This document shows positions 52,788-60,585 of a stretch of 64,000 bases of DNA, in pieces. Source of the DNA: Solirubrobacteraceae bacterium (GTDB lineage Bacteria > Actinomycetota > Thermoleophilia > Solirubrobacterales > Solirubrobacteraceae); NCBI GenBank assembly GCA_017882455.1, contig JADGPL010000015.1, positions 24,032 to 88,031 on the forward strand, given 5' to 3'. Positions within the stretch are counted from its first letter, which is position 1, and the number at the start of each line of letters is the position of its first letter. A program made the position numbers and the translations under genes. The notes beneath the pieces were generated by a model that saw only the letters and a list, made by a program, of their open reading frames with translations, ran no database searches and was not told the origin of the DNA.

Positions 52788-53564
52788 CTAGCCGGCCAGG
52801 GTCGCCGGCTGCGCCTCGGCCTCGGCGGCCTCGCGGCCGGCCTCCCGCGCGACCGCCACGCAGTACTCCTGCACCGCCACCTCCATCTCGAGGGTCTGGG
52901 CGAGCGCCGGACGGGCCGATGCATCGATCACCCGCTTGGCGCGACCGACCGCCACGTGGGAGTTGGCCAGCAGCTCGTCCACCAGCTGCTGGGTGGCCTG
53001 CTCGAGATCCTCGGGGGCGACCACGCGGTTGAGCAGGCCGATGCGCTCGGCCTCGGCCGCGTCGATCGTGCGGGCGGTCATGATCAGCTCCTTGGCTCGT
53101 CCCAGGCCGACGACGGCCGGCAGGCGGGTGGAGCCGCCGACATCGGGAATGATCCCGAACTTGACCTCCGGCAGGCCCAGCTGAGCGTCGCTCGAGGCGA
53201 CCCGCAGATCGCAGCCCAGGGCAACCTCGAGGGCGCCTCCAACGCAGGTGCGATGGATCTGGCAGACCACCGGCTTGGCCATCTCTTCGCAGATGTTGGC
53301 GCAGTCGAGGAAGACTTGGCGGAAGGGGCGAAGCATCCCTGGAGTTCCAGCGGACGCCGCCAGCTCGCCGAGGTCCACGCCGGCGGAGAAGACGGGGCCT
53401 TCGCCGCGCAGCACGACGCAGTGCACGGACGTCTCGGCGGCGGCCTCGCGCAGCGCCCGCCCGAGCGCCAGCAGCAGCTCCTGGTTCATCGCATTGCGCT
53501 TCTCGGGGCGATTGAGCACGACATGGCGGACTGCGCCGCGATCCTCGGTGAAGACGATGCTCAT
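52788..53564 (-). CDS. enoyl-CoA hydratase/isomerase family protein
   Basis: A 258-residue crotonase-fold enzyme. VVLNRPEKRNAMN, FSAGVDLGEL (oxyanion hole region), CVGGALEVALGCDLRVA with a Glu at the first catalytic position and LGLPEVKFGIIPDVGG with the second Glu are visible, so a hydratase is plausible. Convergent with HMGL. In leucine catabolism, 3-methylglutaconyl-CoA hydration is the preceding step (inference). Confidence 0.9.
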   Translation of the reverse strand: MSIVFTEDRGAVRHVVLNRPEKRNAMNQELLLALGRALREAAAETSVHCVVLRGEGPVFSAGVDLGELAASAGTPGMLRPFRQVFLDCANICEEMAKPVVCQIHRTCVGGALEVALGCDLRVASSDAQLGLPEVKFGIIPDVGGSTRLPAVVGLGRAKELIMTARTIDAAEAERIGLLNRVVAPEDLEQATQQLVDELLANSHVAVGRAKRVIDASARPALAQTLEMEVAVQEYCVAVAREAGREAAEAEAQPATLAG

Positions 53565-53626
53565 GAGCTGATCCTCCTGTCTGTGGCGGACGGCCGGTGC
53601 GCCGCGATTGATTGCCGGCGTGGCCC

Positions 53627-54448
53627 TCAGCTGAGGTCCAGCACGGGCGTGGGCGGCTCGATCGCCTCATCATGACCCTCGCGCGGCACGATCGCGGTGC
53701 CGACGGCGAAGAACTCGATCGTGTGGCTGCCCCAGCCGTGGCTCTTCTCCTGCAGCTGGACGCCCACGATCCCCTCGGCGGCGAGCTCCTGTGCCTCGCT
53801 CTGCATCCGCTCCATGGCGAGCTCGCGCGCGTCATAGAGGGCCTGGGTGAAGTTGGAGAGCTCTACGTTGCGCCCGGTCTGGGCCATCGACTGCAGCATC
53901 CCGCGGTGGGCCACGTGGTAGACGCAGCTGCCCATCACCATGCCCACCGGCCGGTGTCCTGTGCGCAGGAGCGTCCAGAAGTCCTGGCCGGAGAGGTCGC
54001 TCGTGAACGGCCTGCCGTTGGCGGCGCGGTGCAGCACGCCGTCGCGGTGCTTGACCGCGGTGCCGATGGCGATGAACTCGGCCATGTCCTGGCCCCACTC
54101 GTAGCGGCCGATGTCCAGGCGTACGCCCACCACGCCGTCGGCGCCGAGCTGGTCGGCCTCCTCCTCCATCCGCGTCATTGCGAGCTGGCGTGCGCCGTAC
54201 ATGGCCTCGGACAGGACCGTCATCTCCTGGCTTTTCTTCCACCCGGCCATCTGGATGCCGATGTGGTAGATCGAGCTGCCCACCACTAGGCCCAGCGGCT
54301 CGAAGCCGGCCTCCTTCACGAGCAGGAACTCGTTGACCGACAGATCCGAGGTGAAGAGCCCCTGGCGGTTCTGCTGAAGTCGGGCGCGGCCCGCCTCGGG
54401 AACGCCCTCAAGCGAGGTTGGGTCATAGCTCGTCTCATCGCTCATCAT
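53627..54448 (-). CDS. double YbjQ-like heavy-metal-binding-domain protein (copy 2)
   Basis: A 273-residue cytosolic protein of the YbjQ/UPF0145 type, made of two copies of the domain: residues about 30-130 and 150-260. Each carries F-TSDLS, then VGSSIYHIG or MGSCVYHVA, a run of charged helix (GARQLAMTRMEEEADQLGADGVVGV; DARELAMERMQSEAQELAAEGIVGV) and F-AIGTAV. No Cys/His cluster for heavy metal is evident. GAGGAG lies 7 bases before the start. Tandem with the paralogue at 54460, which is transcribed first. Function unknown. Confidence 0.8.
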   Translation of the reverse strand: MMSDETSYDPTSLEGVPEAGRARLQQNRQGLFTSDLSVNEFLLVKEAGFEPLGLVVGSSIYHIGIQMAGWKKSQEMTVLSEAMYGARQLAMTRMEEEADQLGADGVVGVRLDIGRYEWGQDMAEFIAIGTAVKHRDGVLHRAANGRPFTSDLSGQDFWTLLRTGHRPVGMVMGSCVYHVAHRGMLQSMAQTGRNVELSNFTQALYDARELAMERMQSEAQELAAEGIVGVQLQEKSHGWGSHTIEFFAVGTAIVPREGHDEAIEPPTPVLDLS

Positions 54449-54459
54449 GCTCGGCTCCT

Positions 54460-55386
54460 CTAGATCGATAGGTCGACGGTTGTCTTCGGCGGGGTCACTC
54501 GAGCGCCGGCGGTCTCGCGCACGGCGGTGCCGATGGCGTCGAAGGTGATGAGCACGCCGCCGCGCTGGCCGGAGCCCGCGCCCACGTCCTGGCGTTGGAC
54601 CGTGTGGCCGATGCGCACTCCCACTATCCCCGACGCCCCGAGTTGCTGGGCCTGGAGGCCAAGGCGTCCCATCACCTGCTCGCGGGCGCTGTAGACGCCC
54701 TGCGTGAACTCGCGCAGCTCGTAGTTCTGCACCGGGCTGAGTCGGTTGGACTGCGTGAGCCAGTTGTTTTCGTAGGCGGCGAAGAACACCGACGTCCACG
54801 CAACGATGCCGGCCGGTGCGATACCTGCCCTGGCGAGGTTGGCGTAGTCGCTCACCGACAGCTCGGTCAGGACGGGCTCGGCGCTCGCCGGCGCGTCACG
54901 GCGGCGGACGGCCGTTCCCACCACCACGTACTCGATCGATCCGGCGGCCCAGTCGTGCGCGCCGGTGCGCAGCTGCACGCCGATCACCGCGTCGGCGCCC
55001 GCGTGGGTGGCCTCGAGCGCGAGGCGGTTGAGCGCGTGCCTGCGCACCTCGTTCCATGCTTCGGAGAGGGTCTCCATCTCCATCAGCACGCTGCCGCCCA
55101 TCATCATCGGCCAGCCCCCGCCCTGGTAGCCGACCCCCTGATAGCCGACCTGATAGATCGAGCTGCCCATCACCTGCGAGAGCGGCTGCAGCCCGAGCTG
55201 GTGGCAGAGCGCGAAACCGCTGACCGAGAGGTCGGAGGTGAAGGATCCGCCGTGCTCGCGCAGCTCGCCCAGGCGGCGCTCGGCCGACAGGGGGATGCCG
55301 CCGGCTTCGATGCGCGCGAGCGACTCCTGCTGCTCGCGGTCGAGATCCGCTGCGGGATCGCCCTCTTCGGGCCCGGAGGCGCTCAT
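54460..55386 (-). CDS. double YbjQ-like heavy-metal-binding-domain protein (copy 1)
   Basis: A 308-residue paralogue of the next gene, with the same two-domain design: FTSDLSVSGFALCHQLGLQPLSQVMGSSIYQVG and EVRRHALNRLALEATHAGADAVIGVQLR in the first, LTELSVSDYANLARAG and VGVRIGHTV in the second. A Gly/Met-rich insert YQGGGWPMMMGG distinguishes domain 1. It begins one base after the preceding gene's stop and is followed by its paralogue after an 11-base gap, so all three are in one operon. Function unknown. Confidence 0.8.
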   Translation of the reverse strand: MSASGPEEGDPAADLDREQQESLARIEAGGIPLSAERRLGELREHGGSFTSDLSVSGFALCHQLGLQPLSQVMGSSIYQVGYQGVGYQGGGWPMMMGGSVLMEMETLSEAWNEVRRHALNRLALEATHAGADAVIGVQLRTGAHDWAAGSIEYVVVGTAVRRRDAPASAEPVLTELSVSDYANLARAGIAPAGIVAWTSVFFAAYENNWLTQSNRLSPVQNYELREFTQGVYSAREQVMGRLGLQAQQLGASGIVGVRIGHTVQRQDVGAGSGQRGGVLITFDAIGTAVRETAGARVTPPKTTVDLSI

Positions 55387-55387
55387 C

Positions 55388-55786
55388 TCACAGCAGCAAC
55401 CTGTCCAGGGCCGCCCGCGCCTCGGAGCTGCGCTCGGCCTCGGCGCGCAGCTCCTCGGTGAGCGCGGCGATCCACTCGCCGGCGCCCAGGGGCTCGCGCT
55501 TGATGGCGATTCCGCCGACCTGACGCTCGCGAAAGCCCTCGACGCGATCGTGCTCGACGGCGAGCTGATAGCGGACCCCGGCGCTCGCGGCGCCGAGCTC
55601 GACGAGCACCTGGCGCACGCGCTTCTCGCCGCGACCGAGCAGGCCGCCGCCGCGCCGCTCGACGCGCGTGCGTCCGGGAAGCGCCTGCTCGAGCTTGGCT
55701 GCCAGCACCTCGACCGCGGACAGGAGATCGGCGCCGTCGCTGCGCAGACCGGCCGCCACCAGATCGAAGGTGTCCTCGGAGCTCAC
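55388..55786 (-). CDS. hypothetical protein, first gene of YbjQ-like operon
   Basis: A 132-residue soluble protein, not recognised. VSSEDTFDLVAAGLRSDG at the start leads to a strand-rich region TRVERRGGGLLGRGEKRVRQV and a C-terminal helix RAEAERSSEARAALDRLL. It may recognise or modulate the two YbjQ-like proteins that follow with gaps of 1 and 11 bases. GTG 55786 is supported by TAGCCT 7 bases earlier. Confidence 0.7.
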   Translation of the reverse strand: MSSEDTFDLVAAGLRSDGADLLSAVEVLAAKLEQALPGRTRVERRGGGLLGRGEKRVRQVLVELGAASAGVRYQLAVEHDRVEGFRERQVGGIAIKREPLGAGEWIAALTEELRAEAERSSEARAALDRLLL

Positions 55787-55793
55787 CCGATCC

Positions 55794-55799
55794 AGGCTA
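55794..55799 (-). promoter_or_regulatory. -10 element of the YbjQ-like operon, leaderless
   Basis: TAGCCT on the minus strand ends 7 bases before GTG 55786, which has no ribosome site. Confidence 0.45.
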
Positions 55800-55872
55800 C
55801 CTGGAGGCGGAGGGGTTGGCCCCGGCGAACCACGGGCCAACCCCTCGACGGCCTCTCAGGGCTTCGAGCTCG

Positions 55873-56701
55873 TCAGTGCGCGAGCCCCAGCGTGTTGTTG
55901 GCGTCGTCCACGAAGTAGAGGCCCTTGCGGTTCGGCGTCACCGTGAGGCCGAACAGCCCGCCGCTGCCGGCTTCGGTTTCCAACGGCTGATACTCAGCTC
56001 CGGCTGGCGTGGTCTCGACGATGTTGCCGTCATTGGCGTTGGCCGTGAGCACGTCCCCGTTCGGCGCGATGGTCAGGCCCAGCGGGTTGTTGAGATAGCC
56101 GCCCTTGGCGATCGTCACCCCGCCGCCGCCCAGCGGGATGTGCCGGCTGAGCGCGCCCGTGACCGCGGCGATGCGGTTTCGGCGGACCGGAGATCGTCTC
56201 GACGACGTGTCCTCTGCTGTCGAGCACGATCAGGCATCCCGCCTGAGCGGTCGCGGCCAGGCCGTTACTCGTTGGAAGGCTCCCGACCACCACATATCCC
56301 GGGGGCAGGATCGCCAGGGCGGTCGTGAGCCCCACGCCACCCGGGCATGGGCCGGGGAGGCTCGTAGGGTCGATCTGGGCGAACAGCGAGAGGTGTCCGC
56401 TCGGGCTCATCTGCACGATCGTCGTGCCCGTGCCCTGGAGGTTCCCAGTCGGGGGGCTGCCGGCGTCGTTGAAGTTGCTGATGAGGATGTCGCCGGCCAT
56501 GAGCGAGCCGGTGCTCGCCTGGACGTTGACGATCCCGTAGGGGTTCTGGTCGCCGTTCGTCGGCACCGTGCTGCCGATCGAGCTGATCTTCTGGAGCGAG
56601 CCGATGAACGGGCGTTCGAATGCCTGGGCGCCAGCGGCGGTGGCGAGCGCACAGGCGATCAGCGCGACGAGCACTCCCAGCGGGCGAAGAAACTTGGACA
56701 T
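55873..56701 (-). pseudogene. broken secreted NHL/beta-propeller protein
   Basis: Two overlapping frames together encode a secreted propeller-like protein but are out of register. The first (from ATG 56701, GGAGG upstream) has a signal peptide (MSKFLRPLGVLVALIACA) and TTIVQMSPSGHLSLFAQIDP, VVVGSLPTSNG, CLIVLDSRGHVVETISG. At about 56170-56180 it goes out of frame; the other frame carries GGYLNNPLGLTIAPNGDVLTANANDGNIVETTP and LYFVDDANNTLGLAH to the stop at 55873. Homologues I recall are longer, so an internal deletion of perhaps 75-100 residues may also be present. Sequencing error is an alternative. Confidence 0.6.
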
Positions 56702-56782
56702 GCTGCGCCTCCACGAGTAGATGGCCTTTGCACCAGCAGACTCCGCGAGGAGCTGAACCTTCCCGACGTAATAGGCTCTTGA

Positions 56783-56810
56783 CCTGTCCGGCTGTGAAGC
56801 CGGCGACAGG
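56783..56810. repeat. inverted repeat upstream of hbd
   Basis: CCTGTC-CGGCT, loop GTGA, AGCCG-GC-GACAGG: 11 paired bases with a 2-base bulge, in the gap between the broken NHL gene and the hydroxyacyl-CoA dehydrogenase gene. TTGACC at 56779-56784 overlaps its edge. Could be a repressor operator or an RNA hairpin. Confidence 0.4.
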
Positions 56811-56821
56811 GACCGTTATGC

Positions 56822-56846
56822 GGGAGGCGGGCCGCGGTCGCCTCCC
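56822..56846 (+). other. hairpin in the hbd leader region
   Basis: GGGAGGCG and CGCCTCCC form an 8-bp stem with a 9-base loop, ending 25 bases before ATG 56872 and just before GAGGAG. It may be a 5'-UTR structure or the end of an upstream transcript; no T-run follows. Confidence 0.4.
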
Positions 56847-56871
56847 ACGCGAAGATCAACCGAGGAGTCCA

Positions 56872-57759
56872 ATGGCGCAGCAGATCGAGAAGGTGGGAGT
56901 GCTGGGCGCGGGACTGATGGGCCACGGCATCGCCCAGGTGGCGGCCCAGTCCGGCTATCAGGTGGTGTTGCGGGAGCTCGACGAGGCGACTCTGCAGAAG
57001 GGCATCGCCAAGATCGAGAAGCAGCTGGCGCGGGCGGTGGAGAAGGGCAAGATGGACGAGACCGAGGCGGGCGAGGTGCGCGCGCGCATCCAGGGAACCG
57101 TCCACTACCGCGACCTGGCCGACTGCGACCTGGTGATCGAGGCGATCACCGAGAGCCTGCCGCTGAAGCTCGAGATGTGGCGCGAGGTCGACGAGATCGT
57201 CAAGCCGGGTGCGGTCTTCGCAACCAACACCTCTTCGCTGGCCGTGATCGACCAGGCCGCCGCCACAAGCCGCCCGCAGCAGTTCGTGGGCCTGCACTAC
57301 TTCAACCCGGCCCAGGTCATGAAGCTGGTGGAGGTGGTCCGCTGCGTGACCACCTCCGAGGAGGCGTTCACGACCGCGCTGGAGTTCGCGCGTTCGGAGC
57401 ACAAGCTGGCGATCCCCACCAAGGACAAGGCCGGCTTCATCGTGAACCGGTTGCTCGTCCCCTACATGCTCGACGCGATTCGGGCCTACGAAGAGGGCGT
57501 GGGCTCGGTCGAGGAGATCGACGAGGCGATGAAGGCCGGCGCGGGGCATCCGATGGGGCCGCTCACGCTGGCGGACTTCGTCGGGTTGGACACGCTGGGT
57601 TCGATCTGCGACGTGCTCTTCGAGGAGTTCCGCGAGCGGCGCTTCGCGCGTCCGCCGACCCTGCGCAAGATGCTCAGCGCCGGCTGGTTCGGGCGCAAGT
57701 CGGGGATCGGCTTCTATGACTACTCCGGAGAGGCCCCCAAGCCCAATCCGGCGTTCTGA
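56872..57759 (+). CDS. hbd: 3-hydroxyacyl-CoA (3-hydroxybutyryl-CoA) dehydrogenase
   Basis: A 295-residue NAD(P)-dependent enzyme oxidising or forming 3-hydroxyacyl-CoA. Rossmann motif VGVLGAGLMGHG (about residues 8-19), LVIEAITESLPLK, ATNTSSLAVI and FVGLHYFNPAQVMKLVEVV (catalytic His region), with GPLTLADFVGLDTLG near the end, match short Hbd proteins rather than the multifunctional FadB. GAGGAG lies 5 bases before the start. Acting in reverse it supplies crotonyl-CoA precursors for Ccr at 34 kb (inference). Forms an operon with the DUF1707 and carboxylase genes. Confidence 0.93.
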   Translation: MAQQIEKVGVLGAGLMGHGIAQVAAQSGYQVVLRELDEATLQKGIAKIEKQLARAVEKGKMDETEAGEVRARIQGTVHYRDLADCDLVIEAITESLPLKLEMWREVDEIVKPGAVFATNTSSLAVIDQAAATSRPQQFVGLHYFNPAQVMKLVEVVRCVTTSEEAFTTALEFARSEHKLAIPTKDKAGFIVNRLLVPYMLDAIRAYEEGVGSVEEIDEAMKAGAGHPMGPLTLADFVGLDTLGSICDVLFEEFRERRFARPPTLRKMLSAGWFGRKSGIGFYDYSGEAPKPNPAF

Positions 57760-57769
57760 GCGTGGCGAG

Positions 57770-58288
57770 GTGAGCGACTCCTCCAGCCTGCGCGTCGCGG
57801 ACGCCGACCGCGAGCAGCTCGCGCAGGAGCTGCGCGAGCACATGCTCGCGGGGCGCCTGAGCTCGGAGGAGTTCGAGCAGCGTCTGGGGCGGACCTACGC
57901 GGCCTCGACCAGGGGTGAGCTGGACGCGCTCAAGGCCGACCTGCCGCTGAGCCCGATGGCCCTGGACACGGCGCTGGCCAAGCGCAAGGCAACCCTGCAA
58001 CGCCGCCTGGTCCAGGAGACGGGGGGCGCGGTGGGGATCTCGGCGCTGTGCGTGGCCATCTGGCTGGCGAGCGGCGCCAACGGCAGCTTCTGGCCGGTCT
58101 GGGTGATCGTGGTGACGTTGCTGCCGCTGCTGCGCAACACGTGGCGGCTGCTGGGCCCGGCTCCGGACCTCGAGGCGGTGGAAAGGCATCTGGACTCGCG
58201 CCGCGAGCACCGGCGGCGCGAGCACCGCGGCGGCTCTCGCCGCCACGGCCCGCCCCGTCCTCCGCGGCCGCCGGGGCTTCCGCAATGA
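57770..58288 (+). CDS. DUF1707-domain membrane protein
   Basis: A 172-residue protein. Residues about 8-60 (LRVADADREQLAQELREHMLAGRLSSEEFEQRLGRTYAA) form the DUF1707 unit, with its D-R/L-x-G-R-L pattern. It is followed by a short hydrophobic hairpin (about 95-130, ALCVAIWLASG and VWVIVVTLLPLL) and a His/Arg/Pro tail. GTG start is 10 bases after the hbd stop; the gene overlaps the next by ATGA. Role unknown; likely membrane-associated. Confidence 0.78.
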   Translation: MSDSSSLRVADADREQLAQELREHMLAGRLSSEEFEQRLGRTYAASTRGELDALKADLPLSPMALDTALAKRKATLQRRLVQETGGAVGISALCVAIWLASGANGSFWPVWVIVVTLLPLLRNTWRLLGPAPDLEAVERHLDSRREHRRREHRGGSRRHGPPRPPRPPGLPQ

Positions 58289-59814
58289 GCCGCCTGGACG
58301 AGGCTGTCGAGCGGGCGCTGCAGGGAGGCCCGGCGCGCCACCGCGAGAAGGCGCGAGAGCAGGGCAAGCTGGCGGTGCGCGAGCGCGTGGCGCTGCTGCT
58401 GGACGAGGGATCGTTCGCCGAGGAGGCGCTGCTGGCCAACTGGCTCGAGGACGGGCTGGGCGCGGACGGCGTCGTGACCGGCGTGGGGGAGATCGGCGGG
58501 CGTCCGGTGGCGCTGATGGCCAACGACCCGACCGTCAAGGCGGGCTCTTGGGGGCCGAAGACGGTGGAGAAGATCCTGCGCGTCCAGGAGCGCGCGCTCG
58601 AGCTTCAGATCCCGATGGTCTACCTCGTGGACTCAGCCGGTGCGCGGATCACCGAGCAGGTGCAGATGTTCCCGGGCAGGCGCGGCGCGGGGCGGATCTT
58701 CCACAACCAGGTCAAGCTCTCGGGCACGGTGCCGCAGGTGTGTGTGCTGTTCGGCCCGAGCGCGGCGGGCGGCGCCTACATCCCGGCGTTCTGCGACATC
58801 GTGATCATGCGCGATGGCAACGCGTCGATGTACCTGGGCTCGCCGCGGATGGCCGAGATGGTGATCGGCGAGAAGGTGAGCCTCGAGGAGATGGGCGGCG
58901 CGCGCATGCACACCGGAGTATCCGGTTGCGGCCACCAGCTCGTCAAGAGCGACGAGGAGGGCATCGAGACGGCGCGGCGCTACCTCTCCTACCTTCCCAC
59001 CAACTGGCAGCAGGCGCCGCCCGCCACCGAGCCGACGGCAGCGCCGGCGCCGGCTGACGGTGGTGGCATCGCGGAGCTGATCCCGAGCGATGAGAACAAG
59101 CCGTTCGACGTCAAGACGCTGATCGCTGCGCTCGTGGACGAGGGCTCGCTGATGGAGATCCATCCCCGCTGGGCCAAGGAGCTCGTGGTCGGCTTCGCCC
59201 GGCTGGAGGGCAGGGCGATCGGGATCGTGGCCAACCAGCCCAAGCACAAGGGCGGGGTGCTGTTCTCGGACTCGGCCGACAAGGCCGCGCGCTTCATCTG
59301 GAGCTGCAACGCGTTCAACGTGCCGCTGCTGTTCCTGGCCGACGTGCCGGGCTTCATGATCGGCACCCAGGTGGAGCGCGCCGGGATCATCAGGCACGGC
59401 GCCAAGATGATCAGCGCGGTCAGCGAGGCGACCGTGCCGAAGATCTCGGTGATCGTGCGCAAGGCCTACGGCGCCGGGCTGTATGCGATGGCGGGCCCCG
59501 CGTTCGACCCCGACTGCTGTCTGGCGCTGCCGGGCGCCTCGATCGCGGTGATGGGCCCGCAGGCGGCGATCAACGCCGTCTACTACAACCAGCTGCAGGC
59601 GATCGCCGACGAGGACGAGCGCGCGGCGAAGGTCGAGGAGCTCCGGACGGCCTACAGCGCCGACATCGACATCCTGCACCTGGCCTCCGAGCTTGTGATC
59701 GACGCCGTGATCGAGCCCGAGCAGCTGCGGGCCGAGCTCGTCAGGCGCTTCGCCCACGCGGCCTCCAAGCAGCGCCGCTGGCCGGCCAAGCACAACGCCG
59801 TGACTCCCGTCTGA
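58285..59814 (+). CDS. acyl-CoA carboxylase, carboxyltransferase (beta) subunit
   Basis: A 509-residue biotin-dependent carboxyltransferase that transfers CO2 from biotin to an acyl-CoA. Both crotonase-fold halves are seen: VYLVDSAGARITEQVQMF and GPSAAGGAYIPAFCD with SMYLGSPRMAE in the N half, GVLFSDSADKAARFI, LADVPGFMIGTQVERAGIIRHGAK and VPKISVIVRKAYGAG in the C half. Propionyl-, methylcrotonyl- or acetyl-CoA are candidates; the substrate loop is not diagnostic here. The biotinylated alpha subunit is not nearby. ATGA overlap with the DUF1707 gene. Confidence 0.9.
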   Translation: MSRLDEAVERALQGGPARHREKAREQGKLAVRERVALLLDEGSFAEEALLANWLEDGLGADGVVTGVGEIGGRPVALMANDPTVKAGSWGPKTVEKILRVQERALELQIPMVYLVDSAGARITEQVQMFPGRRGAGRIFHNQVKLSGTVPQVCVLFGPSAAGGAYIPAFCDIVIMRDGNASMYLGSPRMAEMVIGEKVSLEEMGGARMHTGVSGCGHQLVKSDEEGIETARRYLSYLPTNWQQAPPATEPTAAPAPADGGGIAELIPSDENKPFDVKTLIAALVDEGSLMEIHPRWAKELVVGFARLEGRAIGIVANQPKHKGGVLFSDSADKAARFIWSCNAFNVPLLFLADVPGFMIGTQVERAGIIRHGAKMISAVSEATVPKISVIVRKAYGAGLYAMAGPAFDPDCCLALPGASIAVMGPQAAINAVYYNQLQAIADEDERAAKVEELRTAYSADIDILHLASELVIDAVIEPEQLRAELVRRFAHAASKQRRWPAKHNAVTPV

Positions 59815-59867
59815 GGCTCCTGGGCGGCCAGGCGTCCCGACTCGACTCAGGACACCAGGTCGTCTCG

Positions 59868-60470
59868 TTAGGTCGTCTCGCCGATGCCGGCGGCGCGGGT
59901 CTGCTCGTCCTGGAATGGCGGATAGGTCTCGGTCAGGAGGTAGATGTAGGCGTCGCTGCGGGCCATATAGGAGTTGGCGAGCACCATCAGATCGAACAGG
60001 CCGCGCGGCATCTTGCCGGTGAAGAGGATCACGAACCACGCGCCGAACGCGCCGATCTCGAGCAGGATGTTCATGGCGTAGCGCACGAACAGGATCGGAA
60101 TCGCGAGGATCATCCGGAAGAAGGTCTTGGCGCGGCTGTAGCGCTCGAGCGGACCGGCGAAGTGCATCCGCACCGGGTAGGCCGGATCGTCGGCGCCACC
60201 GAACGGTGGATAGGGATCGCTCAGGAGGGCGGCATAGGCGGTGAAGCGCGTCAGAAACCGCGTGAATCCGGCGACGAAGTCGTACAGGCCCTGCGGATAT
60301 CTGGCCGTGAAGACGATCGCAAACCAGGCGATCACGAGCGCGATCGAGGCAACGATCCCGTATATGTAGAGCCAGATTGCAAGCGGGATCGCGAGGATCA
60401 GCCTGAAGAAGGTCGTGAGCCTGCTGCGCTGCTCGACGTAGTCGGCTTCGAACGTCACTGGATAGGGCAC
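59868..60470 (-). CDS. tandem DUF4389-type membrane protein
   Basis: A 200-residue integral membrane protein made of two similar units. Both contain a loop and membrane pair: FFRLILAIPLAIWL / ALVIAWFAIVFTARYPQGLYDFVAG and FFRMILAIPILFVRYAM / GAWFVILFTGKMPRGLFDLMV. Each ends with a Tyr-rich TAYAALLSDPYPPF / AYIYLLTETYPPF. The duplication within one chain is clear. Start GTG with GGGGGAAG upstream. Function unknown. Confidence 0.8.
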   Translation of the reverse strand: MPYPVTFEADYVEQRSRLTTFFRLILAIPLAIWLYIYGIVASIALVIAWFAIVFTARYPQGLYDFVAGFTRFLTRFTAYAALLSDPYPPFGGADDPAYPVRMHFAGPLERYSRAKTFFRMILAIPILFVRYAMNILLEIGAFGAWFVILFTGKMPRGLFDLMVLANSYMARSDAYIYLLTETYPPFQDEQTRAAGIGETT

Positions 60471-60570
60471 GGTGCTTCCCCCTTTTCGGCGCCGGAGCGC
60501 TCTCCCTCTCGCGCAGAGCGCGTTTCGCGCATCCTAAGCAGGTGGAAGGCGGAAGCGCTGGGGTTTTCAA

Positions 60571-60576
60571 TAGATT
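60571..60576 (+). promoter_or_regulatory. -10 element of amidase operon, leaderless
   Basis: TAGATT ends 9 bases before ATG 60586, which lacks a ribosome site; preceding DNA is AT-richer (GGGGTTTTCAA). Confidence 0.45.
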
Positions 60577-60585
60577 GCAGAGCGG

